Source of the DNA: CAZIWW01 sp964543275 | GTDB taxonomy: Bacteria; Patescibacteriota; Minisyncoccia; Moranbacterales; UBA11712 | Length of the DNA stretch: 47,637 nucleotides | Direction: 5' to 3' | Assembly: GCA_964543275.1 (NCBI GenBank) | Contig: CAZIWW010000002.1 | Span: 1 to 47,637, forward strand | Shown: positions 31,809 through 39,117 of the stretch, piece by piece | Layout of the letters: each line of letters starts with the position of its first letter | Position numbering within the stretch: the first letter of the stretch is position 1 | Translations under genes and position numbers: made by a program | The notes under the pieces: model-generated | What the model saw: only the letters and a program-made list of their open reading frames with translations | Databases searched by the model: none | Told to the model about the DNA's origin: nothing

Positions 31809-33560
31809 ATGATTTATAATTTACGATTTGCGAAGATATTCCTTGATTTAGTCTTATTTTTTTTATTTTTCGGCTGGGTAATTTTACTCTTCGCCGCCAT
31901 CGGAAAATTCTCCAGCGGAACTGTCGCTGTTTCAATCGCCGTCGGCGCAATCGCGGCTATCATTTCAAGTAAAAATGTCAGCAGTATTAAATTATTAGAC
32001 AGTAAATTTTGGCTGCCCGTAATTTTAATTTCACTAATAGCAAGCTTTGTCACTTGCTACTTCGCCTCCCCCACTATCTTTGGCGGACGGGACCAGGGAT
32101 CTATTGCCACCGCGGCTATTTATCTTAATAAAAACCACCAACTTAAATTTTCGACGCCGCTTTCCCAAGATTTATTTGAAAAATACGGACCGGGACGGGC
32201 GCTTAACTTTCCAGGCTTTGATTATACTAAAGATGGAAAACTCATCTCCCGCTTTCCAGTTGCTTACACTTCTTATCTCGCCGCCGCTCACAATATCTTT
32301 GGACTTGATGGTATTCAATATGCCAATTTTATCCCGCTCTTCCTATTCTTTATAACTTTCTGGCTAATCATGCGAAATTTCTTTTCCGAGACCATCTCTT
32401 TTTTAGGGTTTTTGCTAGCCATAACTTTCTTTCCATTTCTCTGGTTTGCCAAATACACTCTTACGGAAATTTACACGCTCTTTCTTGTTTGGACTGGAAT
32501 TTACTTCCTCATCATCTCTTTTAGGGATCCGACCCCTAAAACTAAAGTTCTCGCTATTTCACTGGCTGCTTTTGCCATTTCAGCGCTTGCCCGAATCGAG
32601 GGAATCGTCTTCTTTCTGCTGGCTATTATCTATATTGTTCTTATGGCCAAGAAAAAAATCATAACTCTTCCCAAAAACTTCTATAAATTCCTATCAATTT
32701 CCATATTATTTCTGTTAATTCTCTATCTATTTCTCAACTTCCCCGCCCTCGCCGACAGCGCCAAAAATGCTGCTAAGACGTTCTTGCCGGAATACTCCAA
32801 AGAGTCCAACCCTTCTTCAGGTTTATATCTTAAGCTATTAACCCTCTTCGCAACTTACAACTTTCTGGTTTATGTAATTTTAGGCTTAGTCGGCGTTTTC
32901 TACTTGGTTTTTAACGTTAGAAAAAAACTAGCCAGCCCTGAATTCTTAATTATCTTTATTTTATTCCCATCCCTAATTTATTTAATCGCGCCGTTAATCT
33001 CGCTTGACGATCCATGGCTGTTCCGCCGCTACGTCTTCGCCGTTTTTCCTATGCTGATTTTTTTCAGCGTCTATGTCTTAAATAAATTTTTTCTTCACAA
33101 AATATTCTTATATTTAACACTCGCGGTTCTCATCGCGGCTAACGGAGTTGTAAGTTACCGCTTCATCGCCCAGTATGAAAACAAAAAACTCCTTCCCCAA
33201 ATCGAAGAAATTTCCAAAAACTTCAGCTCTGACGACCTTATTCTAGTCGACAGAATGGCAACCGACAGCGGCTGGTCATTAATGAGCGAACCGCTAAACA
33301 CAATTTACAATAGGCAAGCGGTTTACTTTTTCAACGCCGACGATCTAAAATTTATCGACCAGAGCCGCTACCAAAATATTTATCTTATTGCCCCTTTCAC
33401 TGAAGGAAAAATCTGGCATAAGGAACTCGACAAAAAACCGGTTAAATTTATAACCCTTTCCAATAATTACTTCGAACCAACTCAAGAAAAATTTAGACTG
33501 GCCCAGGAAATTGAATCCAAGATTGCCATTGGAATTTGGAAGATAAAACCGAACCACTAA
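31809..33560 (+). CDS. GT39/ArnT-like membrane glycosyltransferase
   Basis: A 583-residue polytopic protein with about a dozen hydrophobic segments. The first external loop has SPTIFGGRDQGSIATAAIYL (Asp95), matching the Asp-containing catalytic loop of GT-C enzymes that use lipid-phosphate sugars; LARIEG near 260 is also typical. The C-terminal soluble domain ends at the stop. It is divergent from the polyprenyl-phosphate GT2, a likely donor maker. A palindrome at 32519-32541 encodes residues 237-244. The N-terminal codons (ATTTATGATTTATAATTTACG region) look like intergenic word repeats, so the start may be displaced. Confidence 0.8.
   Translation: MIYNLRFAKIFLDLVLFFLFFGWVILLFAAIGKFSSGTVAVSIAVGAIAAIISSKNVSSIKLLDSKFWLPVILISLIASFVTCYFASPTIFGGRDQGSIATAAIYLNKNHQLKFSTPLSQDLFEKYGPGRALNFPGFDYTKDGKLISRFPVAYTSYLAAAHNIFGLDGIQYANFIPLFLFFITFWLIMRNFFSETISFLGFLLAITFFPFLWFAKYTLTEIYTLFLVWTGIYFLIISFRDPTPKTKVLAISLAAFAISALARIEGIVFFLLAIIYIVLMAKKKIITLPKNFYKFLSISILFLLILYLFLNFPALADSAKNAAKTFLPEYSKESNPSSGLYLKLLTLFATYNFLVYVILGLVGVFYLVFNVRKKLASPEFLIIFILFPSLIYLIAPLISLDDPWLFRRYVFAVFPMLIFFSVYVLNKFFLHKIFLYLTLAVLIAANGVVSYRFIAQYENKKLLPQIEEISKNFSSDDLILVDRMATDSGWSLMSEPLNTIYNRQAVYFFNADDLKFIDQSRYQNIYLIAPFTEGKIWHKELDKKPVKFITLSNNYFEPTQEKFRLAQEIESKIAIGIWKIKPNH
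32519..32541. repeat. Palindrome inside the ArnT-like gene
   Basis: TTTTAGGG and CCCCTAAAA arms around a GATCC-like centre encode SFRDPTPK in frame. It is nearly the same sequence as the intergenic palindrome at 2722-2742. Confidence 0.75.
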
Positions 33561-33643
33561 AGAATAGTAATTTTTTAACAAACGCCCGTTTAAATCCCGC
33601 TTTGGCGGGATGAGTTCAAGCGGAGTGAGAAAATTACTATTCT
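33561..33643. repeat. Nested inverted repeat, MITE-like
   Basis: AGAATAGTAATTTT (33561-33574) and its perfect inverse (33630-33643) enclose a hairpin ATCCCGC / GCGGGAT (33594-33611). Weak pairing continues between. It begins right after the ArnT-like stop. Confidence 0.75.
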
Positions 33644-33703
33644 CCAATGACCTTATGAGAGATAACACGCAATTATTCACTGCTCTCTAAAGCCAATTCT
33701 CGC

Positions 33704-33725
33704 TTCAGTATACTAGTATACTGAA
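33704..33725. repeat. Perfect 22-bp palindrome, copy 2
   Basis: Identical to 11411-11432 (arms TTCAGTATACT). It lies in the 279-bp gap between the ArnT-like gene and the epimerase gene; the remainder holds the nested repeat above and a CGCAAT/ATTGCG hairpin near 33779-33805. Confidence 0.85.
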
Positions 33726-33839
33726 ATGAACTTTAGTTTTTTATTAATCATTCGCAAATTTGCTGATTAGTCCGCCCGCAATATCGCCGCGTAGCGATTG
33801 CGTGCAGGTATTAATTAACAGATCAGCGTCATATCCATT

Positions 33840-34787
33840 ATGAAAATTTTAGTCACCGGAGGAGCTGGTTTTATCGGCTCCAACTTAACCGACGCGCTTA
33901 TTAAGCAAAAACATCGTGTCTCCATCATCGACAACTTAAGCACCGGAGTGAAAGAAAACCTCAACCCCAAAACCAAGTTTTACCGAGCCGACATCACTCG
34001 CTTCGGACAAATAGAAAACATAATAAAAAAAGAGAGACCTCAAGTTATCTTTCACTTAGCCGCTCAAATCGACGTTAGAAAATCAGTCGAGAATCCCGTC
34101 TTCGACGCTAAGACTAACATTCTCTCCAGCATTAATCTTATAAAGCTAGCCTGCGAAAACAAAGTAAAGAAGTTTATTTTTGCTTCAACCGGAGGAGCCA
34201 TCTATGGCGACACCAGTAATCGCCCCACTCCGGAAACTTGCTCCGAGTGGCCGCTTTCGCCTTACGGTATTGCCAAACTCGCTATAGATAAGTTCCTGTA
34301 TTATTATCATCAGGTGCACGAGCTTAATTTCGCGTCATTGCGCTACGGCAATGTCTACGGCCCTCGTCAAAACCCATACGGCGAAGCTGGCGTGGTAGCC
34401 ATTTTTCTTAATAGGATGCTCAATAACAAACAGCCGATTATTAACGGCGACGGGAAGCAAACAAGAGATTATGTCTATGTTGAAGATGTGGTAGAAAGCA
34501 ACCTACTGGCTCTTAAGCATTTCAAAAAGTCAGGAATTTATAATGTCGGGACTTCCAAAGAAACCAGCGTCAACCAAATCTTCGCCGAAATTAACAAGCA
34601 TTTTGGAAACAAGTTTAAAGAAGTTCACGGTCCTGCTAAACCAGGGGAGCAAAAAACCAGCTGCTTGGAGTTCGCCAAAATTAAAAAAGATCTCGGCTGG
34701 AAACCAAGGATAAAATTAAATCAAGGCATTAAGAAAACTTTCAAGTGGTTTGAAGTCGGCACAAAAATCAAAAAAGACACTGGGTAA
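33840..34787 (+). CDS. NAD-dependent sugar epimerase (GalE-like extended SDR)
   Basis: A 315-residue extended short-chain dehydrogenase acting on nucleotide sugars. The dinucleotide site is TGGAGFIGSNL (6-16), FHLAAQIDVRKSVENP is the UDP-glucose 4-epimerase type core, FASTGGAIYG follows, and the catalytic Tyr142 and Lys146 lie in PLSPYGIAK. RYGNVYGPRQNPYGEAGVV and DGKQTRDYVYVEDV are typical of GalE and UDP-GlcNAc 4-epimerases. The exact sugar is not determined. It stands alone on the plus strand between a repeat-rich gap and a convergent gene. Confidence 0.88.
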   Translation: MKILVTGGAGFIGSNLTDALIKQKHRVSIIDNLSTGVKENLNPKTKFYRADITRFGQIENIIKKERPQVIFHLAAQIDVRKSVENPVFDAKTNILSSINLIKLACENKVKKFIFASTGGAIYGDTSNRPTPETCSEWPLSPYGIAKLAIDKFLYYYHQVHELNFASLRYGNVYGPRQNPYGEAGVVAIFLNRMLNNKQPIINGDGKQTRDYVYVEDVVESNLLALKHFKKSGIYNVGTSKETSVNQIFAEINKHFGNKFKEVHGPAKPGEQKTSCLEFAKIKKDLGWKPRIKLNQGIKKTFKWFEVGTKIKKDTG

Positions 34788-34839
34788 GATACCAAGCGAT
34801 TCCATGATAATTAATACCAAATACAAAATACTAGATACA

Positions 34840-35526
34840 CTACTTCATCGCCCAACCAAACACATCTCTTACCGCTCCAGCTAGAAGATCTAAAAGTGAA
34901 ACATTTGGTGCCCCGGTATAGAAAGCAAACTTATCGGAGCTTTTTTCGTTGCCCCACTCGTCTTTCACTCTAATCACATAGGTATAAGTTGTAGCGGCAT
35001 CCAACGAATTCAGCACAGCGCTGTGGCTGTAGCTATACTTATCCTCTTTTATTTTCTTACCCCCTTCTTCGCCACCTCTATAATATTCCACTTCGGAGAC
35101 AGTTGGCCGCTGGGTCTTCCAGGACACCAGCAATTTTATGTCTTCTTGGTCCTTAGTAGTAAGCAATTCACTCTTAATATCATAAATTTCCAACTCCAAT
35201 TGTTCCTCTCCGCTGGGCAAAAGAACGGCATCACCGCCGAAAGTCACCTGAACTATCCGATAGTTCTCGCTGGCATAACTCTCTTTGTTGAGAGTTTTCA
35301 GATTTTCCGTTTCCTCGGCCAGCACCAGTCCAGTCCGCCGACCTTGACTATCTTGGGAAGAATAAACTCTCCCTTTCGAATAATAAAAATACCGGCCAAT
35401 GAGATCGAAAATGATAAGAGTCGCGAACGTCACTGCCAAAACAAAACCACCTACGGCAAAAAAAGCTGAAACTTTTCTAAGAAAATTTTCTTGGCGACGC
35501 TTTTTACGCTTGTTGTTGATTGACAT
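34840..35526 (-). CDS. Membrane-anchored fibronectin-type-III-like protein
   Basis: A 228-residue protein from ATG 35526. A basic N-terminus (NNKRKKRRQENFLRK) leads into one membrane segment (about 20-45). The outer part includes KLLVSWKTQRPTVSEVEYYRGG, then LNSLDAATTYTYVIRVKDEWGNEKSSDKFAFYTG, the pattern of an Fn3/purple-acid-phosphatase-N-like beta domain, and a short hydrophobic end. It follows the ABC permease gene on the same strand (67 bp), so it may be a partner of that exporter or a surface protein. Function is unknown. Confidence 0.75.
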   Translation of the reverse strand: MSINNKRKKRRQENFLRKVSAFFAVGGFVLAVTFATLIIFDLIGRYFYYSKGRVYSSQDSQGRRTGLVLAEETENLKTLNKESYASENYRIVQVTFGGDAVLLPSGEEQLELEIYDIKSELLTTKDQEDIKLLVSWKTQRPTVSEVEYYRGGEEGGKKIKEDKYSYSHSAVLNSLDAATTYTYVIRVKDEWGNEKSSDKFAFYTGAPNVSLLDLLAGAVRDVFGWAMK

Positions 35527-35593
35527 ATTCAAGCAACTAGATAACTTTAGTTTATCGATCGCTGTTCATTAACCGTTATTCACTATTCACTAA

Positions 35594-36805
35594 CTACCTA
35601 TACTTCAACGCCTCCAGCGGATCAATTGAGCTGGCTCTTCTGGCGGGAATAATGCCCGTCATAAATCCCACAAATGTCGCAAAAATTAAAATCAGCAAAA
35701 TAAACCAGAATGGGTAATAAAATAAAGCTACCGGACTTCCTCCAAAATATTTGGCAACCAGATTGACGCCTAGATTAAACACCTTGCTGGTAGCCAACCC
35801 CAAAATAACGCCGGCCACTCCGCCGAAAAATCCCATAATAGTTGATTCGGAAATAAACAGCAGAAGAATATCGCTATTAGACGCCCCTACCGATTTCATA
35901 ATTCCGATCTCTTGCGTCCTTTCAAGCAAAGCGACCGTCATAGTATTAAACATCCCGATGGCGCTGACAACGAGCGCGATTACCCCGAAAAAAGCCAGAA
36001 TAATATTCACTATCTTGAATAGCTTATTCACTTCGTTCACCGTGTCTGACAAAGAAGAAACAGTCAGCCCCTTCGAAATAAGCCGACTCCTGGCTTGGTC
36101 AAGATAATCATTTGTTTCACATCTTACTTTTAGCCTAGCATATTCCGGCAAAGGCAAAAAAAGACTGCTTTTTAAACCATCCCTATGCGCAAAGAAGATC
36201 ATTTCCTCGTTTTCCGTAAAACCAATAATCTTAAATGTTCCATCAACATCCACCGATTCAAGTTTTTCCATTCCCTCCTCTTGTCCTCCGTCCTTGGGAA
36301 TAGAAATAGAGAAAGTAAGCTCTTTCCCCAGCATCGAGTCAGCTTCTTGATTGAAAACCTTAGCAAAAGAGGAAGAAATAACAATTCCTCTCTTGTTCTC
36401 ATCGCTTAACAATTCTCCTTGAGCAATTTTCATCCCGTCCAGTTTCAAAAAAGAAGGCTTTACAACCATCACCGTGGCGTCAGAAGCTACCTGGTTAAAT
36501 TTTACTTTAGCCTTCAGTTTATAAGCCGGACTTACTTCTCTTACCCCTTCAAGCTTGCCCAGCTCATCTACTAGATCAGGTGTAAGTTTGACATCTTCCG
36601 ACTTGTTGGGAGTTACATCAAGGGAGAGAAGCGAATCGGATGTGGTAATGGTCTCCAGCAGAACTTTCTGCAGGCCGTATCCCAGAGAAACTAAAAAAAG
36701 TATAGCCCCAATGCCAATGCCCATGCCTAAAATGGTGAGTAAGGTCCTTGAGGTTCTTGCTTTAAACATTCTGGTTGAAAGTTTGAAAAGATCGCGAGCT
36801 TTCAT
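35594..36805 (-). CDS. ABC transporter permease, MacB/FtsX-like
   Basis: A 403-residue protein with the MacB topology: one membrane segment at about 20-41, an external domain of about 200 residues, and three membrane segments near 265-292, 315-340 and 360-386. ARTSRTLLTILGMGIGIGAI at the start and ALLERTQEIGIMKSVGASNSDILLLF, then PARRASSIDPLEALKYR at the end, are hallmarks of the FtsX/MacB fold. It probably pairs with the ATPase gene upstream (134-bp gap). A TATAAT at 36839-36834 could be an extra promoter. The substrate is unknown: export of peptides, lipoproteins or mechanotransmission are all seen in this family. Confidence 0.92.
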   Translation of the reverse strand: MKARDLFKLSTRMFKARTSRTLLTILGMGIGIGAILFLVSLGYGLQKVLLETITTSDSLLSLDVTPNKSEDVKLTPDLVDELGKLEGVREVSPAYKLKAKVKFNQVASDATVMVVKPSFLKLDGMKIAQGELLSDENKRGIVISSSFAKVFNQEADSMLGKELTFSISIPKDGGQEEGMEKLESVDVDGTFKIIGFTENEEMIFFAHRDGLKSSLFLPLPEYARLKVRCETNDYLDQARSRLISKGLTVSSLSDTVNEVNKLFKIVNIILAFFGVIALVVSAIGMFNTMTVALLERTQEIGIMKSVGASNSDILLLFISESTIMGFFGGVAGVILGLATSKVFNLGVNLVAKYFGGSPVALFYYPFWFILLILIFATFVGFMTGIIPARRASSIDPLEALKYR

Positions 36806-36938
36806 TTTAAAAAAGTTATTCTTTTAGAATCATATTATACTTAAGGTCTAGCGCAGGACGCGCAATCTTTGTAATTAAACGAACGGTTTCAACTGATACA
36901 GGTCATTGTTCATTAATCACTATCCAATTGTTGCTGTC

Positions 36939-38264
36939 TTAAACCGAAAATCTAACCAACAGCAACATTTCCAATTCCTTGGCAATTTTATCAGCGGTTC
37001 TTCTGTCTAATCCCATTCCCCTGTCCTTAACGGGCCTGTCCATACTCTTGAGAAATTCAACTACCGAAAGTTTATTCTCTAATCGCAGTTTTATCAATTG
37101 AATCAATTTAATTTGTTCAGCTTCGGTAAATTCTAATTCAAAAGTTTTCGCAATATACTCGCTAATTTCTTCCGCCGTTTTATCAACTTTAGAAAAATCT
37201 ATTTTCGCGGCTTGCCTTAAAATTCTGCCAACATTTTTCACCAACCGCCTAACATTTCTTCTATCCCAACCTGCTCCGCCTTTTTCTATATCCAGGTCAA
37301 GCTGCCTTTCAAAGTTTTCCAGCGATAAACGTCCGCTCACCACATCCTGGAGTTTTTTTCTAGCAATCTCCAACTGCTCCGCCGACACATTAAAAAACAC
37401 ATGTGACAAAAGCTGTTGGGCTTTAAAAGGAACTAGAAGCATTCCTAACTGCGAGGGTGAAAAATTTCGAAATGACCTCATCAGCATTTTCACTTCGGGC
37501 GCGATATATTCTTTTTTGACTACCTCCTCATCTTCGCCTTTTAATACCGCCGTCTTCCTCTCTACAACTTCCTCCGTCTTTACAATTTTCCCATCCCTAA
37601 CATAAATAATTCTATCGCCGAAGGAAAGATATTCCGGATCATGGGTAACTAATATAATGGTTTTCTTGTCCCGCTCGTTCAACTCCCTTAATATATTCAT
37701 CACATTATAGGCCGCCTTGGAATCAAGATTTCCCGTTGGCTCATCAGCAATGATAATGTCAGGACTGTTTATAAGAGCTCGGGCGATAGCCACCCGCTGT
37801 TTTTGTCCTCCTGAAAGCTCGCTGGAAAACTTATTGGCCTGCTTTCCAATGCCAACTCGTTTTAGCAGTCTCATTCCAGCTTCTTTTCTTTTCCGCTCAT
37901 CCTCGCCGACAAAAACTTTAGGCAGGCACACATTGTCAATAATAGAAAGGGTGGGAATAAGATAAAAAGCCTGAAAAACCATCCCAATGGTCTTTCTATT
38001 AAACTCAACTTTTTGCTTCTCGGCTAAGGTGTTTATATCCTGATCATTTACGATCACAGTTCCGCTGGTCGGCTGCTGAAAACCTGCTATAGTATAAAGA
38101 AGAGTAGATTTGCCGCATCCGGAAGGGCCAAAAATAATCACATACTCTTTGGGATAAATCTTCAAGCTAACATTCTCAAGCACTCTAGCCTCGTTAGGCC
38201 GTCCTTGGTTGTAGATAACAGCTAGGTTTTTTACTTCGATGTTGGGTTTTCTGACAACAACCAT
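36939..38264 (-). CDS. ABC transporter ATPase (MacB/LolD type) with duplicated C-terminal domain
   Basis: A 441-residue protein. Residues 1-230 are a complete ATPase: Walker A GPSGCGKST (46-54), signature LSGGQKQRVAIARAL (150-164), Walker B IIIADEPTGNLD (170-181) and His208 in VTHD. This size is normal for LolD/MacB-type ATPases. Residues 231-441 are an extra helical region I do not recognise. Two parts look like tandem copies: about 292-350 and 379-437, each ending in a Gly-rich turn followed by DRR (GGAGWDRR; RGMGLDRR) and a helix. It heads the operon with the permease and Fn3-like genes. A good extended -10 promoter lies at 38296-38301. Confidence 0.92.
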   Translation of the reverse strand: MVVVRKPNIEVKNLAVIYNQGRPNEARVLENVSLKIYPKEYVIIFGPSGCGKSTLLYTIAGFQQPTSGTVIVNDQDINTLAEKQKVEFNRKTIGMVFQAFYLIPTLSIIDNVCLPKVFVGEDERKRKEAGMRLLKRVGIGKQANKFSSELSGGQKQRVAIARALINSPDIIIADEPTGNLDSKAAYNVMNILRELNERDKKTIILVTHDPEYLSFGDRIIYVRDGKIVKTEEVVERKTAVLKGEDEEVVKKEYIAPEVKMLMRSFRNFSPSQLGMLLVPFKAQQLLSHVFFNVSAEQLEIARKKLQDVVSGRLSLENFERQLDLDIEKGGAGWDRRNVRRLVKNVGRILRQAAKIDFSKVDKTAEEISEYIAKTFELEFTEAEQIKLIQLIKLRLENKLSVVEFLKSMDRPVKDRGMGLDRRTADKIAKELEMLLLVRFSV

Positions 38265-38295
38265 TAAAATACAGATTAGACATTAATTTGACATT

Positions 38296-38301
38296 ATTAT
38301 A
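38296..38301 (-). promoter_or_regulatory. Extended -10 promoter of the ABC operon
   Basis: TGGTATAAT on the minus strand (TATAAT at 38301-38296), with TTTGTC 16 bp upstream. Predicted start near 38289, a 25-base leader without a Shine-Dalgarno site. Confidence 0.55.
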
Positions 38302-38369
38302 CCACAGTTTAACAAAAGACAAATTGCCAAGACTGTGATAGAATTAAAATAGCGCAAGATTTAATTTTG

Positions 38370-38388
38370 CTTTAGTCTTTTACTAAAG
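38370..38388. repeat. Hairpin before the GT2 gene
   Basis: CTTTAGT and ACTAAAG, perfect 7-bp arms with a 5-base loop, 14 bases before ATG 38403; a possible leader structure. Confidence 0.5.
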
Positions 38389-38402
38389 ATTACAAAAAGT
38401 AT

Positions 38403-39095
38403 ATGCATAAACTATCCATTGTTATTCCAGTTTTTAATGAAAAAAACAATATTCTAAAAATTTTAGATAAAATTGAAAGAGTAAACCTAGGAGAAACTAA
38501 AAAAGAAATAATAATCGTAGACGATTTTTCCACCGACGGCACCAGAGAAATTCTAAAAAATTTAGAGAGTAAATATAAAATAATTTACCAAAGCAAGAAT
38601 TACGGAAAAGGCTACGCTCTTAGAATCGGCTTTAAGCAAGCAACCGGAGACTATATTATCGTTCAAGACGCCGATTTGGAATATGACCCAGAAGACTACA
38701 AGAAAATGATTAAAGCCGCGCTTGAGAATAACGCCGAGGCGGTCTACGGCTCGAGGAGACTCAATAAAAACAACAAACAGCATTCGGGACTGTCTTTTTA
38801 TTTGGGGGGCGTTTTAGTAACCTTCGTAACCAACCTGCTTTACGGCACAAATTTAACCGACGAGCCAACTTGCTATAAAATGTTTAAGAAGAGCCTTTTG
38901 GATAAGATAAATCTTAACTGTATGCGGTTTGAGTTCTGTCCGGAGATAACAGCCAAAGTAGCCAAAAGAGGTAAAAAAATAATAGAAGTGCCAATCAGTT
39001 ACTATCCAAGAAGCTCGAGTGAAGGAAAAAAAATTAAATGGCATGATGGAATGGAAGCGATGCTTACTTTAATAAAATATAAATTTAGAAATTAG
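38403..39095 (+). CDS. Glycosyltransferase family 2, dolichol-phosphate-mannose-synthase-like
   Basis: A 230-residue soluble GT-A enzyme. LSIVIPVFNEKNNILKIL, IIVDDFSTDGT (Asp40-Asp41), KNYGKGYALRIGF and VQDADLEYDP (Asp89, Asp91) form the donor and metal site. The C-terminal ISYYPRSSSEGKKIKWHDG is typical of DPM1-type short GT2 proteins, which here lack membrane segments. It would make a lipid-phosphate sugar that could serve the DUF2142 protein encoded 22 bp downstream. Confidence 0.9.
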   Translation: MHKLSIVIPVFNEKNNILKILDKIERVNLGETKKEIIIVDDFSTDGTREILKNLESKYKIIYQSKNYGKGYALRIGFKQATGDYIIVQDADLEYDPEDYKKMIKAALENNAEAVYGSRRLNKNNKQHSGLSFYLGGVLVTFVTNLLYGTNLTDEPTCYKMFKKSLLDKINLNCMRFEFCPEITAKVAKRGKKIIEVPISYYPRSSSEGKKIKWHDGMEAMLTLIKYKFRN

Positions 39096-39117
39096 ATAAC
39101 AACCTAACAATTGTTTT

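Noticed and set aside
34230..34260. CCACTCCGG...GAGTGG stem in the epimerase gene
   Set aside because: The protein matches family length at this place and the stem has a bulge.
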